DNA of 64,000 nt from Aurelia coerulea (Eukaryota; Cnidaria; Scyphozoa; Semaeostomeae; Ulmaridae). This document shows, piece after piece, positions 48,895-61,900 of this stretch (the stretch's first letter is position 1; every line of letters starts with the position of its first letter). Under the pieces are notes generated by a model, which was not told the origin of the DNA, did not search any database, and saw nothing but the letters and a program-made list of their open reading frames with translations. The position numbers were made by a program, and so were the translations under genes. The stretch is from positions 26,163,001-26,227,000 of the forward strand of contig CM076948.1 in NCBI GenBank assembly GCA_039566865.1, given 5' to 3'.

Positions 48895-49768
48895 CCGGCT
48901 GCCCGGGGGAGGTACATAACATATTTAGGGTACGGGTATGTGCCGCCATGGTGCCGCCCATATGGGTGGGTTTTTGGGCCCAAAATTCTCTAAACAAGGG
49001 TCCATTTTCAGCAGATTTTCCATAAACATGGGTGGGGTTTCGCTGAAATTCGCAAAAAATGGTTAGAATAGGCTGTTTTCCGCAAAAATTAATCATAAAA
49101 GTGGATATCAAAAGCAAGTTTCGGTAATTAGAAGAGGGTAGCTTTCCGAAAATCGGGCGGCAGACCCCCGTCCATCCTCAAGTCATGTACCCCCCTAGAC
49201 TTATGACGATGAGTCTCTTGTTTCCCTGTGCTCTTTGACTTCTTGATGGCGCTTCAGTCAACAGAGACTCATAATATTACTCTGAAAAAGTTGACCCTAT
49301 TTAGGCCTAATATGCTGGGATTCCTAGCATACCAATCAGATTGCGATATTTGGCAAAGAACAATCAGTTTCGAACCTTCAATTCGATTGACGCAGTTGAC
49401 TAAATTTGAAGGAAGTTGCTGCAGCAGTTACTTGAAGATTTCTCTGGTTTTTCTTGGTTTTAAAAACATGGAAATTGCAGCATTAAAAGACTTATTTTGC
49501 ACTCACCAGGTAAAGTGAACTTTCTTCTTCAGATGAATGCCAAGTTTTGTTGATTAAGTGTCTGCTTACCGTGGTTTCTAACCCATTTCCTTTCTGAGGA
49601 GTGACCGTTGAACAGAGCCGAAGCAGTCGTTCGATCCAGATTCGATCTATCGAATGCATAAGAAAGGGTCAGGTTTTTAACTGTTTCATTATGAGTCCCT
49701 GTGAGCAAGGTACCGCAGGGATACAAGGGACTCATCGTCATAAGTCTAGTACCCCCCCCCCCGGGCCC
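48895..49768. mobile_element. G/C-tract TIR element interrupted by another element
   Basis: The left end cccgggggaggtacataac is mirrored by gtcatgtacccccc (49183-49195), and the C-run resumes at 49749 after the insertion listed next. The interior has pseudo-repeats of catgggtgggtt. Confidence 0.7.
49196..49748. mobile_element. TIR element nested in the above, 9-bp target duplication
   Basis: tagacttatgacgatgagtc at 49196 and gactcatcgtcataagtcta at 49729-49748 are perfect inverses. GTACCCCCC occurs directly on both sides (49187-49195, 49749-49757). 553 bp. Nine-base duplications are typical of Mutator-like elements. Confidence 0.85.
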
Positions 49769-50508
49769 GGCTGTTGCAGAAAATGACAGGTTCTTGTACC
49801 TGGAAACTCTCATTCTGAAAGCCACATATTTACTTCCCTCCCACTACACCCTACTTTCCGCATCTCTAAAAAATTAAGAAACACAGATGAAGGTTTTGCA
49901 TCAATGTTGATTGCAAAATTCTGTCCTTATGTTTAAGTTTACAGGCCATTCGCGTTGCGGGCCGAAGTTCTCCTTCATTTTTCATATGTATGTTGTATGC
50001 AACGTGTTTTTATTAGTCAAATTACAAATACGCCAGTACAGCCAAAACACCGGTTGTGAGCCTACAAGCAAACGACTCACAATTCCATTGAAAATAATAC
50101 AACTCAGTACTGCAAACTTCTTCGACTCCAACGGAAAGTTATCTATAATTCTTCAACCAACTAATTTCTTACCCTCCAACTCGCCATTATGCTGCTCAGC
50201 TTGCAAAAATACTAATTTCTGTGCTGTATTATTAGTCGTCTTCCCTTGTCAAAATGAATCGTCAATTCTGAAGAAATCTCAGGCAGAAAGTAGAGCATTC
50301 GTTATTGTTTTCGCAATCAATTTTTGATGAAAGAAATTTTAATAATCTATTCAGAAAACACAGGTGTTGCTATTAGCGATTTCAAAACCATATACAATAG
50401 GCCAACAGTTTTAGTCCCTTTGATAATTGATTCCTTTTCAGTTGAGGTTTCTTTTAGCACATCTAAAAAAGATTCTGAATTTTGTAAAACCAGGATACAG
50501 TTCTGAAG

Positions 50509-50663
50509 ACAAAGCGATTGAGAGCCTCAAGAATAAATTTCACACCTTCAATGCAACCGACTATCATGTTTTGCTTTCTCTCTGTCTCTCTGTCTATTTG
50601 ATTTGATTTAGTTCAAACATAGGTGTGAAATCTATTCTTCAAAAAGGTAAATCGCTTTGTCCT
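50509..50663. mobile_element. short TIR element (family P)
   Basis: gacaaagcgattgagagc..agaataaatttcacacctt mirrored by aggtgtgaaatctattctt..aaatcgctttgtcc. Half-copies occur at 15485-15560 and 35608-35695. Confidence 0.65.
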
Positions 50664-50789
50664 TTCAGAAACTTGAATATTTTGCTCAACAAACTTTCCC
50701 TTGTTGCTCCAACGCAAATAAAAATATGTAAAGTGCCATTGTTGGGACTTGGCCACTTGGGAGGGTGGCCGCATGGGTGCAGCTCTTTA

Positions 50790-51120
50790 TTGACATAGAC
50801 CGATAAACAAAGACACATTTTGCAAAAATAACATCAGTTACTTTCGATTCACACATAAATTCAAAGCAATCAGCAATCTCGAACAAAAGAAATTCTCTCA
50901 GGCACTGACTAAAGGAAGCTGCGACTCGACTGTTGCCCCGAAACCAATGTGGCAGGCTATCGCATTGTGCAAGCGAGTGCTCCAAAACTAGTATGGCAAA
51001 CTATCGCGTTGTGCAAGCGAGTGCCGAAACCAGTATGGCAAACTATCGCGCTGTGCAAGCGAGAAGGGGTTTTTGAGAGAAGTCATGAATATATATCGAA
51101 AGAAGAAGGATATGTCTAAA
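50790..51120. mobile_element. family E arm with internal minisatellite
   Basis: Follows the arm of 13548-13790 (caaagcaatcagcaatct, gaaattctctcag, tcgaaagaagaaggat), and at 50938-51064 carries three copies of a 42-43-bp unit (accagtatggcaaactatcg..ttgtgcaagcgag). Confidence 0.7.
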
Positions 51121-51827
51121 CATGTGCCTCAAGGATTTTAACTATTTGATTCAGGAGCCGTTCATTAAGTGTTTAATTTACATCAAAGCTTCTGAATCCT
51201 GATTTCACGAAAGTTAGTAAGGGTTCTCATTAATCCGTAAATATTCGTATAAATTCACCAGGGTTCGTAGCAATTCATAAACGGTTCTTACAGCTCCACG
51301 GGACTTCTATGAATTCGCAGGTGTTAAGTCACGATGAAACATTAGACAACGATAATAAATCAATTTACAGCAAAGTACCGTCATTCGGGCTCTTTACGAA
51401 TCCACCTGAATTCGTCTCTAAATTTGGGAAAATACGTACGAGCCCTTACAACTTCGGAAGAATTCTTACGAACGAAAATAATTTACGAAAGAACTGTATC
51501 GAGGGTCTGTAAGAAACATTGAAATTTCAATTAATTATCATATGTTGTTAAATACTACGTTGATCTCTCACTATTTTCTTCATCGGATTCTTCTTTTTCG
51601 AATGTAATTATTTTGTTAGGTTTTCTATTTTCAAGAGGTGGCATTAGATCACCCCATTTTAAACAATGGCGAACTCCTTTGTACAGCATCCTACAAAGAA
51701 ACAGAACGACTTCGTACAAATGGGGTTATTAGTAGCTTTGCCCAAAAACTTGAGCGAAGAGTCAAGAAGACTCAGTCTCCTGAGTATGCTACTGTATATC
51801 GATAACATTATCATCAAATATCTACTG

Positions 51828-52252
51828 ACAGTATACATTTTTTATAAGAAACTTGGATCAGGACTTGGTACTAAAAGTTTCTTAATTTGTCATAAAAATG
51901 TCAGTGTTTTAGTAGTAAAAGTTTCTTAATTAGTTTCTTATTTTTTGCACCTAAAATTGCGATATTGTTCGAAGTTGAGCCTTCCTCTCGACAAAGGGCT
52001 TCCATTTTGCATTGACATTGTCATCACGAATGAGCCATGCACAATAAGGAAAAAATTTACCAATTTTGCAATTAGAAGTTAAAAAAATATGAACGCACCT
52101 TTGTTAAAGAGACATAGAATAAGAGAGACATACAGAAGTAAAATTTTAGAGTTTCTTAACTGTTCTTGAGCGTAGTACTAGAGCTTCTGAAATTTTTGGT
52201 CATCGTAGTACTAATTTCTTATAAACCAGTTTCTTATAAAAAAACGTGTAAG
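51828..52252. mobile_element. TIR element family I (copy 2)
   Basis: Left agtatacattttttataag and right cttataaaaaaacgtgta inverted. The interior is shared with 62960-63396 in opposite orientation (cgaagttgagcct, aagggcttccattttgca). Confidence 0.85.
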
Positions 52253-52960
52253 CCAAACAAATGAAAAGCTAAATTAGAGCTAATTAGCGCCTATTATTCA
52301 CAGTAAATATAATCTACAATTTGATAATATAAAACTATTAATATATCACTCAACTTTCGGGATATATACCTCGCAGAGCCTACAGTTGCATTTATCACCA
52401 TTTCAACATCTAATTTGTTTTTGAAGATAGGGCTGTTTGATTGCTTCATTTCTTGCGGTAAAAGCTGTCACAGTTTATTTCAAAGGTAAGAAATAGGCTC
52501 AACTCCAAAGGACATAGTTTGTTCTTTTGGCAGTTGAGCGTAATCGCCATGCCTTAGAGCCTTAGACTGTAACTAATGTTTCGCTGCATGAAAATAATAT
52601 CCTTCACGAATGGTAGACTCGGATTGCATTTTGCTTAATAAATTTCATTCATGAACAACTGTAGGTTTCTCACATGGATTGGCACCGATTTAGACTGCTC
52701 CAAGGAGAAACAAAATCATCCCCGCAATCTTTGTATGCAATGCGTAATGACCTTTCTTCAAAATGATTTATTCTATGATGCAAAGCTCAAATAACGGTAA
52801 ATGACCTTAAATTCTAGCCACTAACAGATAAAGATTTCTTCACATTCTCATAACATTGAGTCAGATCTCCTGTTTTTCTATCGAAAAGAATTTTCATCTA
52901 CTAAAAAAGTTCTCATATTCATAGGAGTGGCTGCTTCCGGTGCAGGAAATCTTCCATTCG

Positions 52961-55900
52961 TTACATCGACGCGGTAAGCCTGTGTCATATCCAGCCTCGT
53001 CATCAAGGCCTTTTTTTTCGTCGCAGTCCAAATACGACAAAAGGCCCTGGGGACGAGGTTGCGTAATGTCATGATGTAGCGCAAATGTATTAAACAGCAT
53101 AAAGTTTGATGCGACAAATGGAAATAAACCAAAGAAGAATTAAAATAAGAGAGCAAGAAAAGTTAACAACTTCAAAAATATGAAATCAACTCACGGATCT
53201 TTTTTCTTCGTGAAAATATGACGCTCGATGTTACCTGAAAAATAAAATGGAAAGAGAATGAAATCTTCAGGTTTTCTAACTTGAAAGCTATAGTAACAAT
53301 GTCTTTAAAATGAAAAGCATTATGTAGAAAAATGAGAAGCTAAAGATTCGTACAAAAAAATATATATACTACTAGTCTATCGATGAGCAATAAAAACGTT
53401 CTAGCGAATGCTAAACTTTGTTGCTAATTTCATTTTACTTTAAGTAACGAGGTACAAATTTAAAATAAGATTTTAGACACCGAGATTATTTCAGAATGAA
53501 GAAGGAGTTCCTTTCGGACCAGCAAAGTGTGCAAATGACAAGTAACAATAAACGTGTGCCAAAAATACGTACCACTTCCAGTGCAGATATCACAAATGAC
53601 ATGCCTCTTCTTCCTTTTCGGTGGATGTAGAACACGAGAATTTGATGATTCTACAACAAAAGTTTAGGAAGGAAGTTGTAAATACAGAAATTGTAAATCC
53701 TCAAATGTTATTGTTTTATCAAGAATCTCGAATAAAGTTGGGTTGCGTTTTTTCTCAAACACCCTGTATAACATGTAGCGATCACGAGTTGATGATTGAA
53801 CTGGGGCGGCACAAGAAGTTATCTGTTGAGAGAAGAGTTTGTAAGAAATGTAAGAATAATGCTGTCGAAGATGAGATTCACTTTCTACGTGAATGCCTCG
53901 CGTATGACGATTTAAGAAAGCTGTATTTCAACTTTGATATTAGAAGCCCCTGGATCGAAAGAACTGAACTTTTTAAGCAAGTATTTGCAGACGACAGTGC
54001 AGAAAATACAAGAGTTTCAGGAAAAAAATTTAAAAGAAGTATCTCATAGACGTAGAGGCGAAATGGATATTCCACAACCAGAATCCTTTTAATGTTAATT
54101 TATTGTTATTGTTCTGGTTGTTGTTGTTATCTTAGGTTAGTTTAGTATCACCATATGCCTTGTATTAGGTAGTGCATTTGATGATTAAAAAAATAACAAA
54201 AATCCTACAATACCTTGTACGTCTCTTTCTCCTTTTCGCAAGACAAGATATGAGAATCTTTCCGTGGCGTATCCCCATCTCCTTAATGTTGTGTTTCTCT
54301 GCAATAAAATGAACCGACATAACACTATCGGGGGACGCAAACACATATGTAGAACATACTCTTATACATACGCATACACATATACTCAGAACTTGGTACT
54401 GTAGTATATACTTATATACAAAATGATAGGTACTAGGAGAAAAATGACGCATAAACAGACAAATTTTTAATCAGAAAATACATACATATGCATACACATA
54501 TGTAGAACATACTCTTATACATACGTATAAACATACTCAGAAAATACATACATATGCATACACATATGTAGAACATATACCCTTGTTCGTATTGATTGAA
54601 TCACTGGTAATCGGGTAATGTTTTTGGCATGAGAATACTACATACAACTGCTCTGGCTGTTTTATCATTTGTAGTTGCTTTAGATCTATTTTTTATGTAG
54701 AATGGGAATCCTTGAAATGATAGTAGTTTTGCCAGCAAGTGAATTATGCCAGACAAAATGGTATGAAGCTTCAACTTTTATCAATCGATGCAGAATTTCT
54801 GTCTCTACGACGTATCCAAAATCTGCTGGAGCTGGGATAATTCATTTGTTAACGAGACTGCTATTGTTTACAGAAATTTTCATTAACTTCTCGGTGATGT
54901 CACAACACAATGGACGCAGAATTTCGAAGAATAACATAAAAATTCGGAATCTGCATGAAAAATGGATCTGCAGTCAACAGAAACACGTACTCAAATTATA
55001 AAACAAGAAACTGCACGGATATTCAAATTCCGAGATATAATCTTGAGTATTCAAAGAAAAGCTTTCATTATTCGGGTCTGAAAGCTTGGAACGAGATCCC
55101 TACTACCATCAGGGAGCTCTCTACTTTGCAACAATTTAAAAAACACCTCAAAATACATTTGAGGAGCTGAATTCAACTCAAACACGACTCCCTGGAAGAT
55201 CAGCCCCACCCTAGAACGATAAATTTTATTTTTTGTATACTTTTTTGTAGGGTTTGTAGTTTTGTATATTAAGTTTTGCTGAAGGGATTTTATCGTGTAG
55301 AAATAATGTATATGATGGTAATAATATAATAAGTATCTGCATTTGACAAAATAGGCAGAGCAGTGGTACGTACTATTGTCATGCCAAAAACCTTACCAGA
55401 TGTTACCAGTGATTCAATTAATTCAAACAGAGGGGTGTATGCACAAACACAACTTGAAAAACACGATCAAAAACAAACTTTCTTTGAATCACACTAAAAG
55501 CAATCAAAGAATTGTTCAAGCCCTTAAAAATTGTGTGTGAATCATTACCTGGCTGAACGCTAATTCAACTCTTTGCTCAAAATTACAGGGATGATCCCGT
55601 GAATCAACTTCTGATCTTGGGCAAGAGATATCGTGTGGGCACTGAAAAACAGAACAAAATGTCGTTTAGGTACAACAAAATTTCTGCTTGCGATTCTATC
55701 TCGTCACCTTGCAAGGCTACTTACTCAGAATAGCTGAACCTAATACGGGCAAAGTAGCCTCACTACATAAGGACCCTCAACTTACGCTCATCTAATTGAA
55801 GTGAATTAATGTTGTTGTTGTCGCTCCAGTCAAGGGCCTTATGGACTAACTCTTCTCAAAACGGCAAAAGAATTCTCGCCAGGAACAAATTTGTTCCTGG

Positions 55901-58900
55901 ACCAATCAGGATGCAAGACTTGAAATAACTTGATGGGATTGGCTGATTCTTCTTCAATTTAAACTTCCCGCCAAAGGCAAACAAACGAATTCGAACAACG
56001 CGTTCGACTGAACTGCTCCAACGATCAAAATCTCAAAATAGCGAACGAATTTACGAGATCTTGTGCGTCCCCAAACAACCAAAATATCACTTATGGGTAG
56101 GATTTTTTTGCTTTAATAGCTTTAAGAAACATTCATCTAAGTACTGATAGCTTGTTTTGCAGTGTAGCACTTCAGGAAAACCACTTTTTTGCGGCGATTT
56201 AGGGTCGGTGGTTTCAAGAAAAAATAGCAGGTGATTTAGGCCATGTCCGTTTCTGGAAGCGTAAGTCCACGAGTCGTAGTTATAGCGTCCATCAGCCTAT
56301 CAATAGCGATAACCTACGAACATATAATCAGTCTACGGGCAAAGTATGTTGCCTCTACTTTTCACAGAGCAAATGCGAGATATGAATGTTGAGATTGAGA
56401 CGATTCATTCAAACGCAGCTTATCATCAATTTCTTTAATAAAAGCTGGCTAATAAATACAGTAGCTATACTAAACGATAGATTTGTCGCAAATTTAATGG
56501 AGTGCATGGTCTTCTGTTTCTTTATTCTTTTAAATCTCATCAAACATTATTTTTGCCTGTGATCAAAAGCCAAATAATTTCGGAAACTATCAGAGAATCA
56601 AGGCAGATACGATTTGGCCTTTCAGCATTGCTTGATATCACAAGAGACATTTATAACTCTTACTATGAGTAAACATAATGAAATTAAGAATCCTTAACTA
56701 AAGTCAAGTTGCTAAATTGTTGGCAGGTAAAAAGAGTTCTAACTATGTGTCATGCAGTAAAGACTCTCCGATTCTGATGTTTCTAGAGAAGATAATGCAA
56801 CCAGAAGATTAGTTGTCTTCGAGCAGACAAAGTAGTCAATCCACACAATAGACCTCCTAGCTATTCTGAAAAGAATCAGAATCGAACGATACTCTGCTAC
56901 ATTTCGTAGGATTTTCGAATGTGCACAATAGTGATAGAAGCTCTAACGCCACTCAATCGAACCTCGCGTATAAAAATAGCGCTCGATCCAGGCTCTTTTG
57001 AAGAATAGCCAAATGGTCTATTAGAAGCTCTCTGTTGTTTAGCTAAAAAGACTATAAAGCTTTCCTTACCGGTGCAAACACAAATCCAGGATCGACCTCT
57101 TCTTGCATAATGAAATCAAATTCATCTGGAAATAAAAGAAACAATAAAAATTACGTATATATAAAAGAAGTAATTCCTAGGAAAATCTTCCTTCAAAAGA
57201 ATATTTCTTCTTCTAAGAAGAGATCCTAAGTAAACACAGAGATGGTTTTTCAATAGACTAAATAAAATTTATCTTCTTCATATTGACCCGATAACGCGTT
57301 CCTGCTCGAAACATCGTGTTTTTTAACATTTACGCTATTTTTGGTACTTAGATTATTTAATTATCATGTTGTCGTTTAGTTTTTATATTAACACATGCAA
57401 CAAACAAAGTTTATCTCATCCATGTCCAGGAAATCCATCATAGGTAATTTAGACCATGGGCAGTTAGACACCGCAGTAATGCTTCCGCATATATGCTTCT
57501 GCGGAGGAAAATTATCTGCTAGCTCCTCCGTAGCAGTACAGTAAATAAATTTTCTTCCGCAAAAAACAAAGCTGCGGCAATCAAGCACAAACCAGGCTAA
57601 ATTTCAACCAATCAAATGCATTCAATTTGTTGGATTGACCAATTAGAAGGCCTAATACGATGACATGGTTTAGTTTAAGCTGGTTTAACTTGTAAGTGTG
57701 AATGAGATATTAGTGAACATGAAACTGAATACTTTGAAAAATAGAGTTGATTATGAGGGTCCATACCTTGAGAAATACCTTGATCATCTTCGATTCGACC
57801 CGTAAAGATATCTTTCACGCTCTGATTCCCCTACAACACGAATATTTCGTAACATTCAAGAAAATTGCGCAAATATTATGTCCAGCAATTTTTTCAGCAA
57901 CCAAAGAGCAACAGAAAAGAGAGAAGGATTTCGTGACAGAGCAACTCAAAAATTATGCCACGATCTTTTTCGTCTCAGAGAATGACAGTCTGAAATAATC
58001 TCTTTCAAAGGAAGACATCATGATCAAACATAGCTAATGCAGCAATGGGAAAACTCTTCCTCTTCGTTAAATATATCTTTACATTTTTGGAAACTATCAG
58101 GGTAAGATCTTACCTTTGTGACATAATTCCTGGCTTGTAAAGCAATATCGAATCCTTCATTATTGCCAGGTTCAATTAATACCTGAAAAAGATGGATTGT
58201 TTAGTACATAACGTATCCATTCCGACAAAATATTGCAAGAACCTATTTCATTTATCAGTGAAACTCAAGAACTGGGAAAATTATCTAAGCAACTGCTCAT
58301 GTTAGCTAAGGAAAGCCTCAGCATATTTTCACTGTATTTCATTTGTTTCCCGTGTCATACTTGGAAGATACTGGAGTAATGTCTAAACATTAGAATTGCT
58401 TGAAAAATTTTGCTTTCAAATGTCCACTCGAGCACAAGAAGTAAAGAAGAAAAGATACTTCGAATGCTGGGTCAAGATTCTTAGTTTCTTATAAAAATAC
58501 ATGCATTACAGCAAAGAAAGAGTTAAAGCGGAGATGTGGACTTGTCCAAGTTTCACTTTTTTTCATCAGTCGATTATTTTTCTCTCTCCTTCTCCTCCGC
58601 CTTTTCTTCTCCATCCTCCCGCAGCGCCCTTTACCTTTTGCATTTTTGTGGCTTAATCGACTGATGAAAAAAGTGAGACTTGGACAAGTCCAGCGGAGAT
58701 GTGAAGCTAAGGTAGCCACAACTACATGCGTTTTCGTCAAACTCGTCGAACAAAGTTGGTAATACGTACCAAGAAATCTTTTGTTTTACCCCATAAACTA
58801 GACAGGGCAAATTGTCGCTGTCTTCGATATGGCATTTCACTCAATGTGTAAGCAGATATGATAACATCATAAGTAACCTGCAAGGAATAAATACATAGAT

Positions 58901-61900
58901 TTGATTTGCAAAGCGAATCAAGTAAAACAGGTATAGTCGTAGATCAATTTGGCAGAGTTTGCACTACAGTCCTTTGCTTTTCGTAGTGAGCTTCCTGAAT
59001 ACTGGGAAAAGAGCCTGGCTGATTGATGAATTGGGCTGTTCAATTCTCTGGAAAAAAGAGAGATTTTCAGGAGAACACAGGAAATTGTAGACATTTCTAT
59101 TGATTATTTAATAAAGACAAAAGCTCTTGTCGAGTTTGTACAAGAGTCTTAAACCAGTTTAACCAGTCCAACCAGTTTAGCTTTCAACCAATAAGATGAA
59201 TTCGATTTGTTGGATTGGTCAATCAGAGTGCAACATTCAATAACCTGGTTTATATTAAGCCGGTTTAATTTGCCACTGTGGATGGGATGGGGGTATTTGG
59301 CAGTATTTACAAATGGTACCCCTAATATAATGATTGCCTTTCTGCTTACTTCAATGATTGATTAATTGATTGATTGATTGATTGATTGCCTGATCAAATA
59401 CTTGATTGCTGGATTGAAGGAATGCTTGAGCCGTCAATTACCTTCCAGCTTTGAAGCATGCAAAGTAGTTTCAGTATCGCATGTCACTAAATTCAAATTA
59501 TTATATTGTATTAATTGGATAATTTCTCAAAATTCCCGTCAAATTTGGGGAGCTACAAAAAGTCATTTAACATACATAGCTAGGGAGCTCCGCTCACCTT
59601 ATTCGATAATGGTAGAAATCTTCTGAAATAAACACCAGGAATTGTTAGTGGTCGCGTTTCTTCGTCTCCACCTTCAAATGAAATAATTTCAATATCTTAC
59701 AAGCTCCATACTTTCCTTGCCATTATCACTGTATTATGACAGCATAGTGCATCAAAAATCATATTTTGACAAGTTCTCCAGTATTCCTCATTTACGTCCA
59801 AAATACGGGCGGCTAATTGCCAAGAATTTCAGGACTTGATTTTGAAATGACTACAATTTCATGGGGCGTTTGAAAATAGCTCCTCGGGTGTGATATCGAT
59901 CCCACAAGATAGATATCTTCACTCGGTTGTCGCTCCTAAAGTAAAGGCTGTTAAAGTCAGTGAACAGAGGTGTACCTCGTCAAGCTGAGGTTGTCCTAAT
60001 TACATGAAAAGGTTTCTACAAAGAACACGAAAGGAAAGATCTACGAACCTTTCAAGAGAAACTGACATGCATTATTTGCATCCTCAGAAACATCGACACA
60101 TTGATACTCTTTTAAGGTATCTCCCCAAACATCGTTGGCAGCCCTGCATGAAAAGTGATAGCATATAATCAGCAAATTCAGCAAGAAGGGAACAGTAAAA
60201 TGCAATGATATTAGTCACAATATGAAGTCAAAATCGACCCTACCTACCATATTGCTGATCCAGTCCCGGAGCCAAAATCAAGCAGAGTCTTCGGATGGAA
60301 ATCGGGCTCTCTGGCTTTGATCTATGTTAAAGAAAAAAAAGCATTTTTCATCATTCAATAAGAGAATTATCGAAATATTTTAAAACAAGTAGTTATGTTT
60401 CCCCTACAGCGGTCCTCGCATATCACTTTACTCAATCAGCTTTGTGCTCCCTGATATTTCTCCGGCCTAGCAAGCAGGTTTCGGTCCTCTAGAAAATCGA
60501 AATTCACATCCATAGCTGGCAAGAAACATTGTCAACTATGATAGCAATGGCTAAATTCTCACCTCACTTAGGACTCTTTTCGTCGCACCAAAACAAGCAG
60601 GCATTCGACCAGCAGCAAAGGCAGCAGTTTCTCTTTTACCATACCTGGAAGAAAGGGAAGGTAATTTGAAAGTGTGAATAAATCAATTTCATACGAGCAA
60701 TAGTGGAATTAATCATTTCCAAACCAAAAAATCAAGCACTATTTGGTTTACCAAACAGCCAGCCAGGATTCGAACAGCATCTTTCTGTTCTAGGAACACT
60801 GGAAAACATGCTGCACAAAGGTTTCTCCCTAACGGAGATAACTTTGAATATTCTACATTTAAGAACGATATTTTCATACATTTTGTCTAACTTTTGAAGA
60901 TGCAAAATAGTGATAGAAGCTCTAACACCATTCAATCAAACCCTTCATCTAAAATGTACAAAAAAGATCGCTTGACCCAGACATTTTTGTAGAATAGCTA
61001 AAAAGGTCAATTTATGCTTAAGCTCTGCTGCAAACACAGCCAAAACATCATTTTCCTACTTCAAGTAAGCAAAATGATTTAGATAAAGATTCTCATACGG
61101 CTGAATAAATGTTAAGGAGAATATTTATTAACAATCTGATTCTGTGAAGGAGATAGCCTCCTGGCAGAATCTCATATGAGAAAATGAACAAATGGTAATC
61201 AACCTTATCATTGTGTAAGCAGCTTTATTTGGAGCTTTTTTCGTCTTTCTCTTCTTGTCTCTCTGACTTGTTACTTCAGCAGATATACTCTCAAGTTCGT
61301 CTTCTGGCAATGCAAATCCATCCTTGTCGACAAATTCATCATTTTGGTTTTGAAATTGATTCTGTTCCTCGTCCATGTCAAACTCTTGTGCTGGAAAACA
61401 TAAAAAATAATATGAAATCATTTTTGCTTCTTTTAAACATAACTTTAAATTTTGAATCAGAATTGGAATAAAAAAATTTTTGGTCAAAGAGCTTTTTCTC
61501 TAGCATCAAAAGCTGTTTCCAAGTAAATGAACACACAGACGAATTAATTGGAAAATCCATTTTCAAATTCATTTGCTAAGATACCAACCAACAGAATCAA
61601 CTACAAAATTTCTTGTAACTTGAGAATGTTTTCCTCAATATTTTGGTAAAAACGAGTACATACCTTCAGTCTTGATATTGTTATCAGAATTTTTCTCTTT
61701 CTTTACTGTGTTGTTTGCAGGTCTGCCTCTGTTGCGAATATGTTTGGCTAGTCTTTGTCCATCCTCAGTTAATGATTTCTTTGGATATTCTAAGATGAAA
61801 GTGTCATCTTTGAAAAAAGATAGCAGACTACGAAAAAAGCAATGAAGTACACTACAAATATCTTTTGAGCTCTGGCCTTACAAGGAAAGGTACTCCAGCT

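Larger units (their letters stand above)
48612..52960. other. intergenic region between METTL17 3' end and kinesin 5' end
   Basis: Contains the presumed kinesin promoter and 5' UTR (48612 onward), a G/C-tract element with a nested insertion (48895-49768), a short TIR element (50509-50663), a fold-back family copy with a minisatellite (50790-51120) and a TTCTTATAAG-type element (51828-52252). A 138-codon ORF at 49911-50327 shows no recognisable domain. No gene is supported. Confidence 0.55.

Noticed and set aside
49911..50327. 138-codon ORF on the plus strand
   Set aside because: Composition and lack of splice or promoter context give no support; no domain recognised; AT-rich intergenic DNA produces such ORFs.
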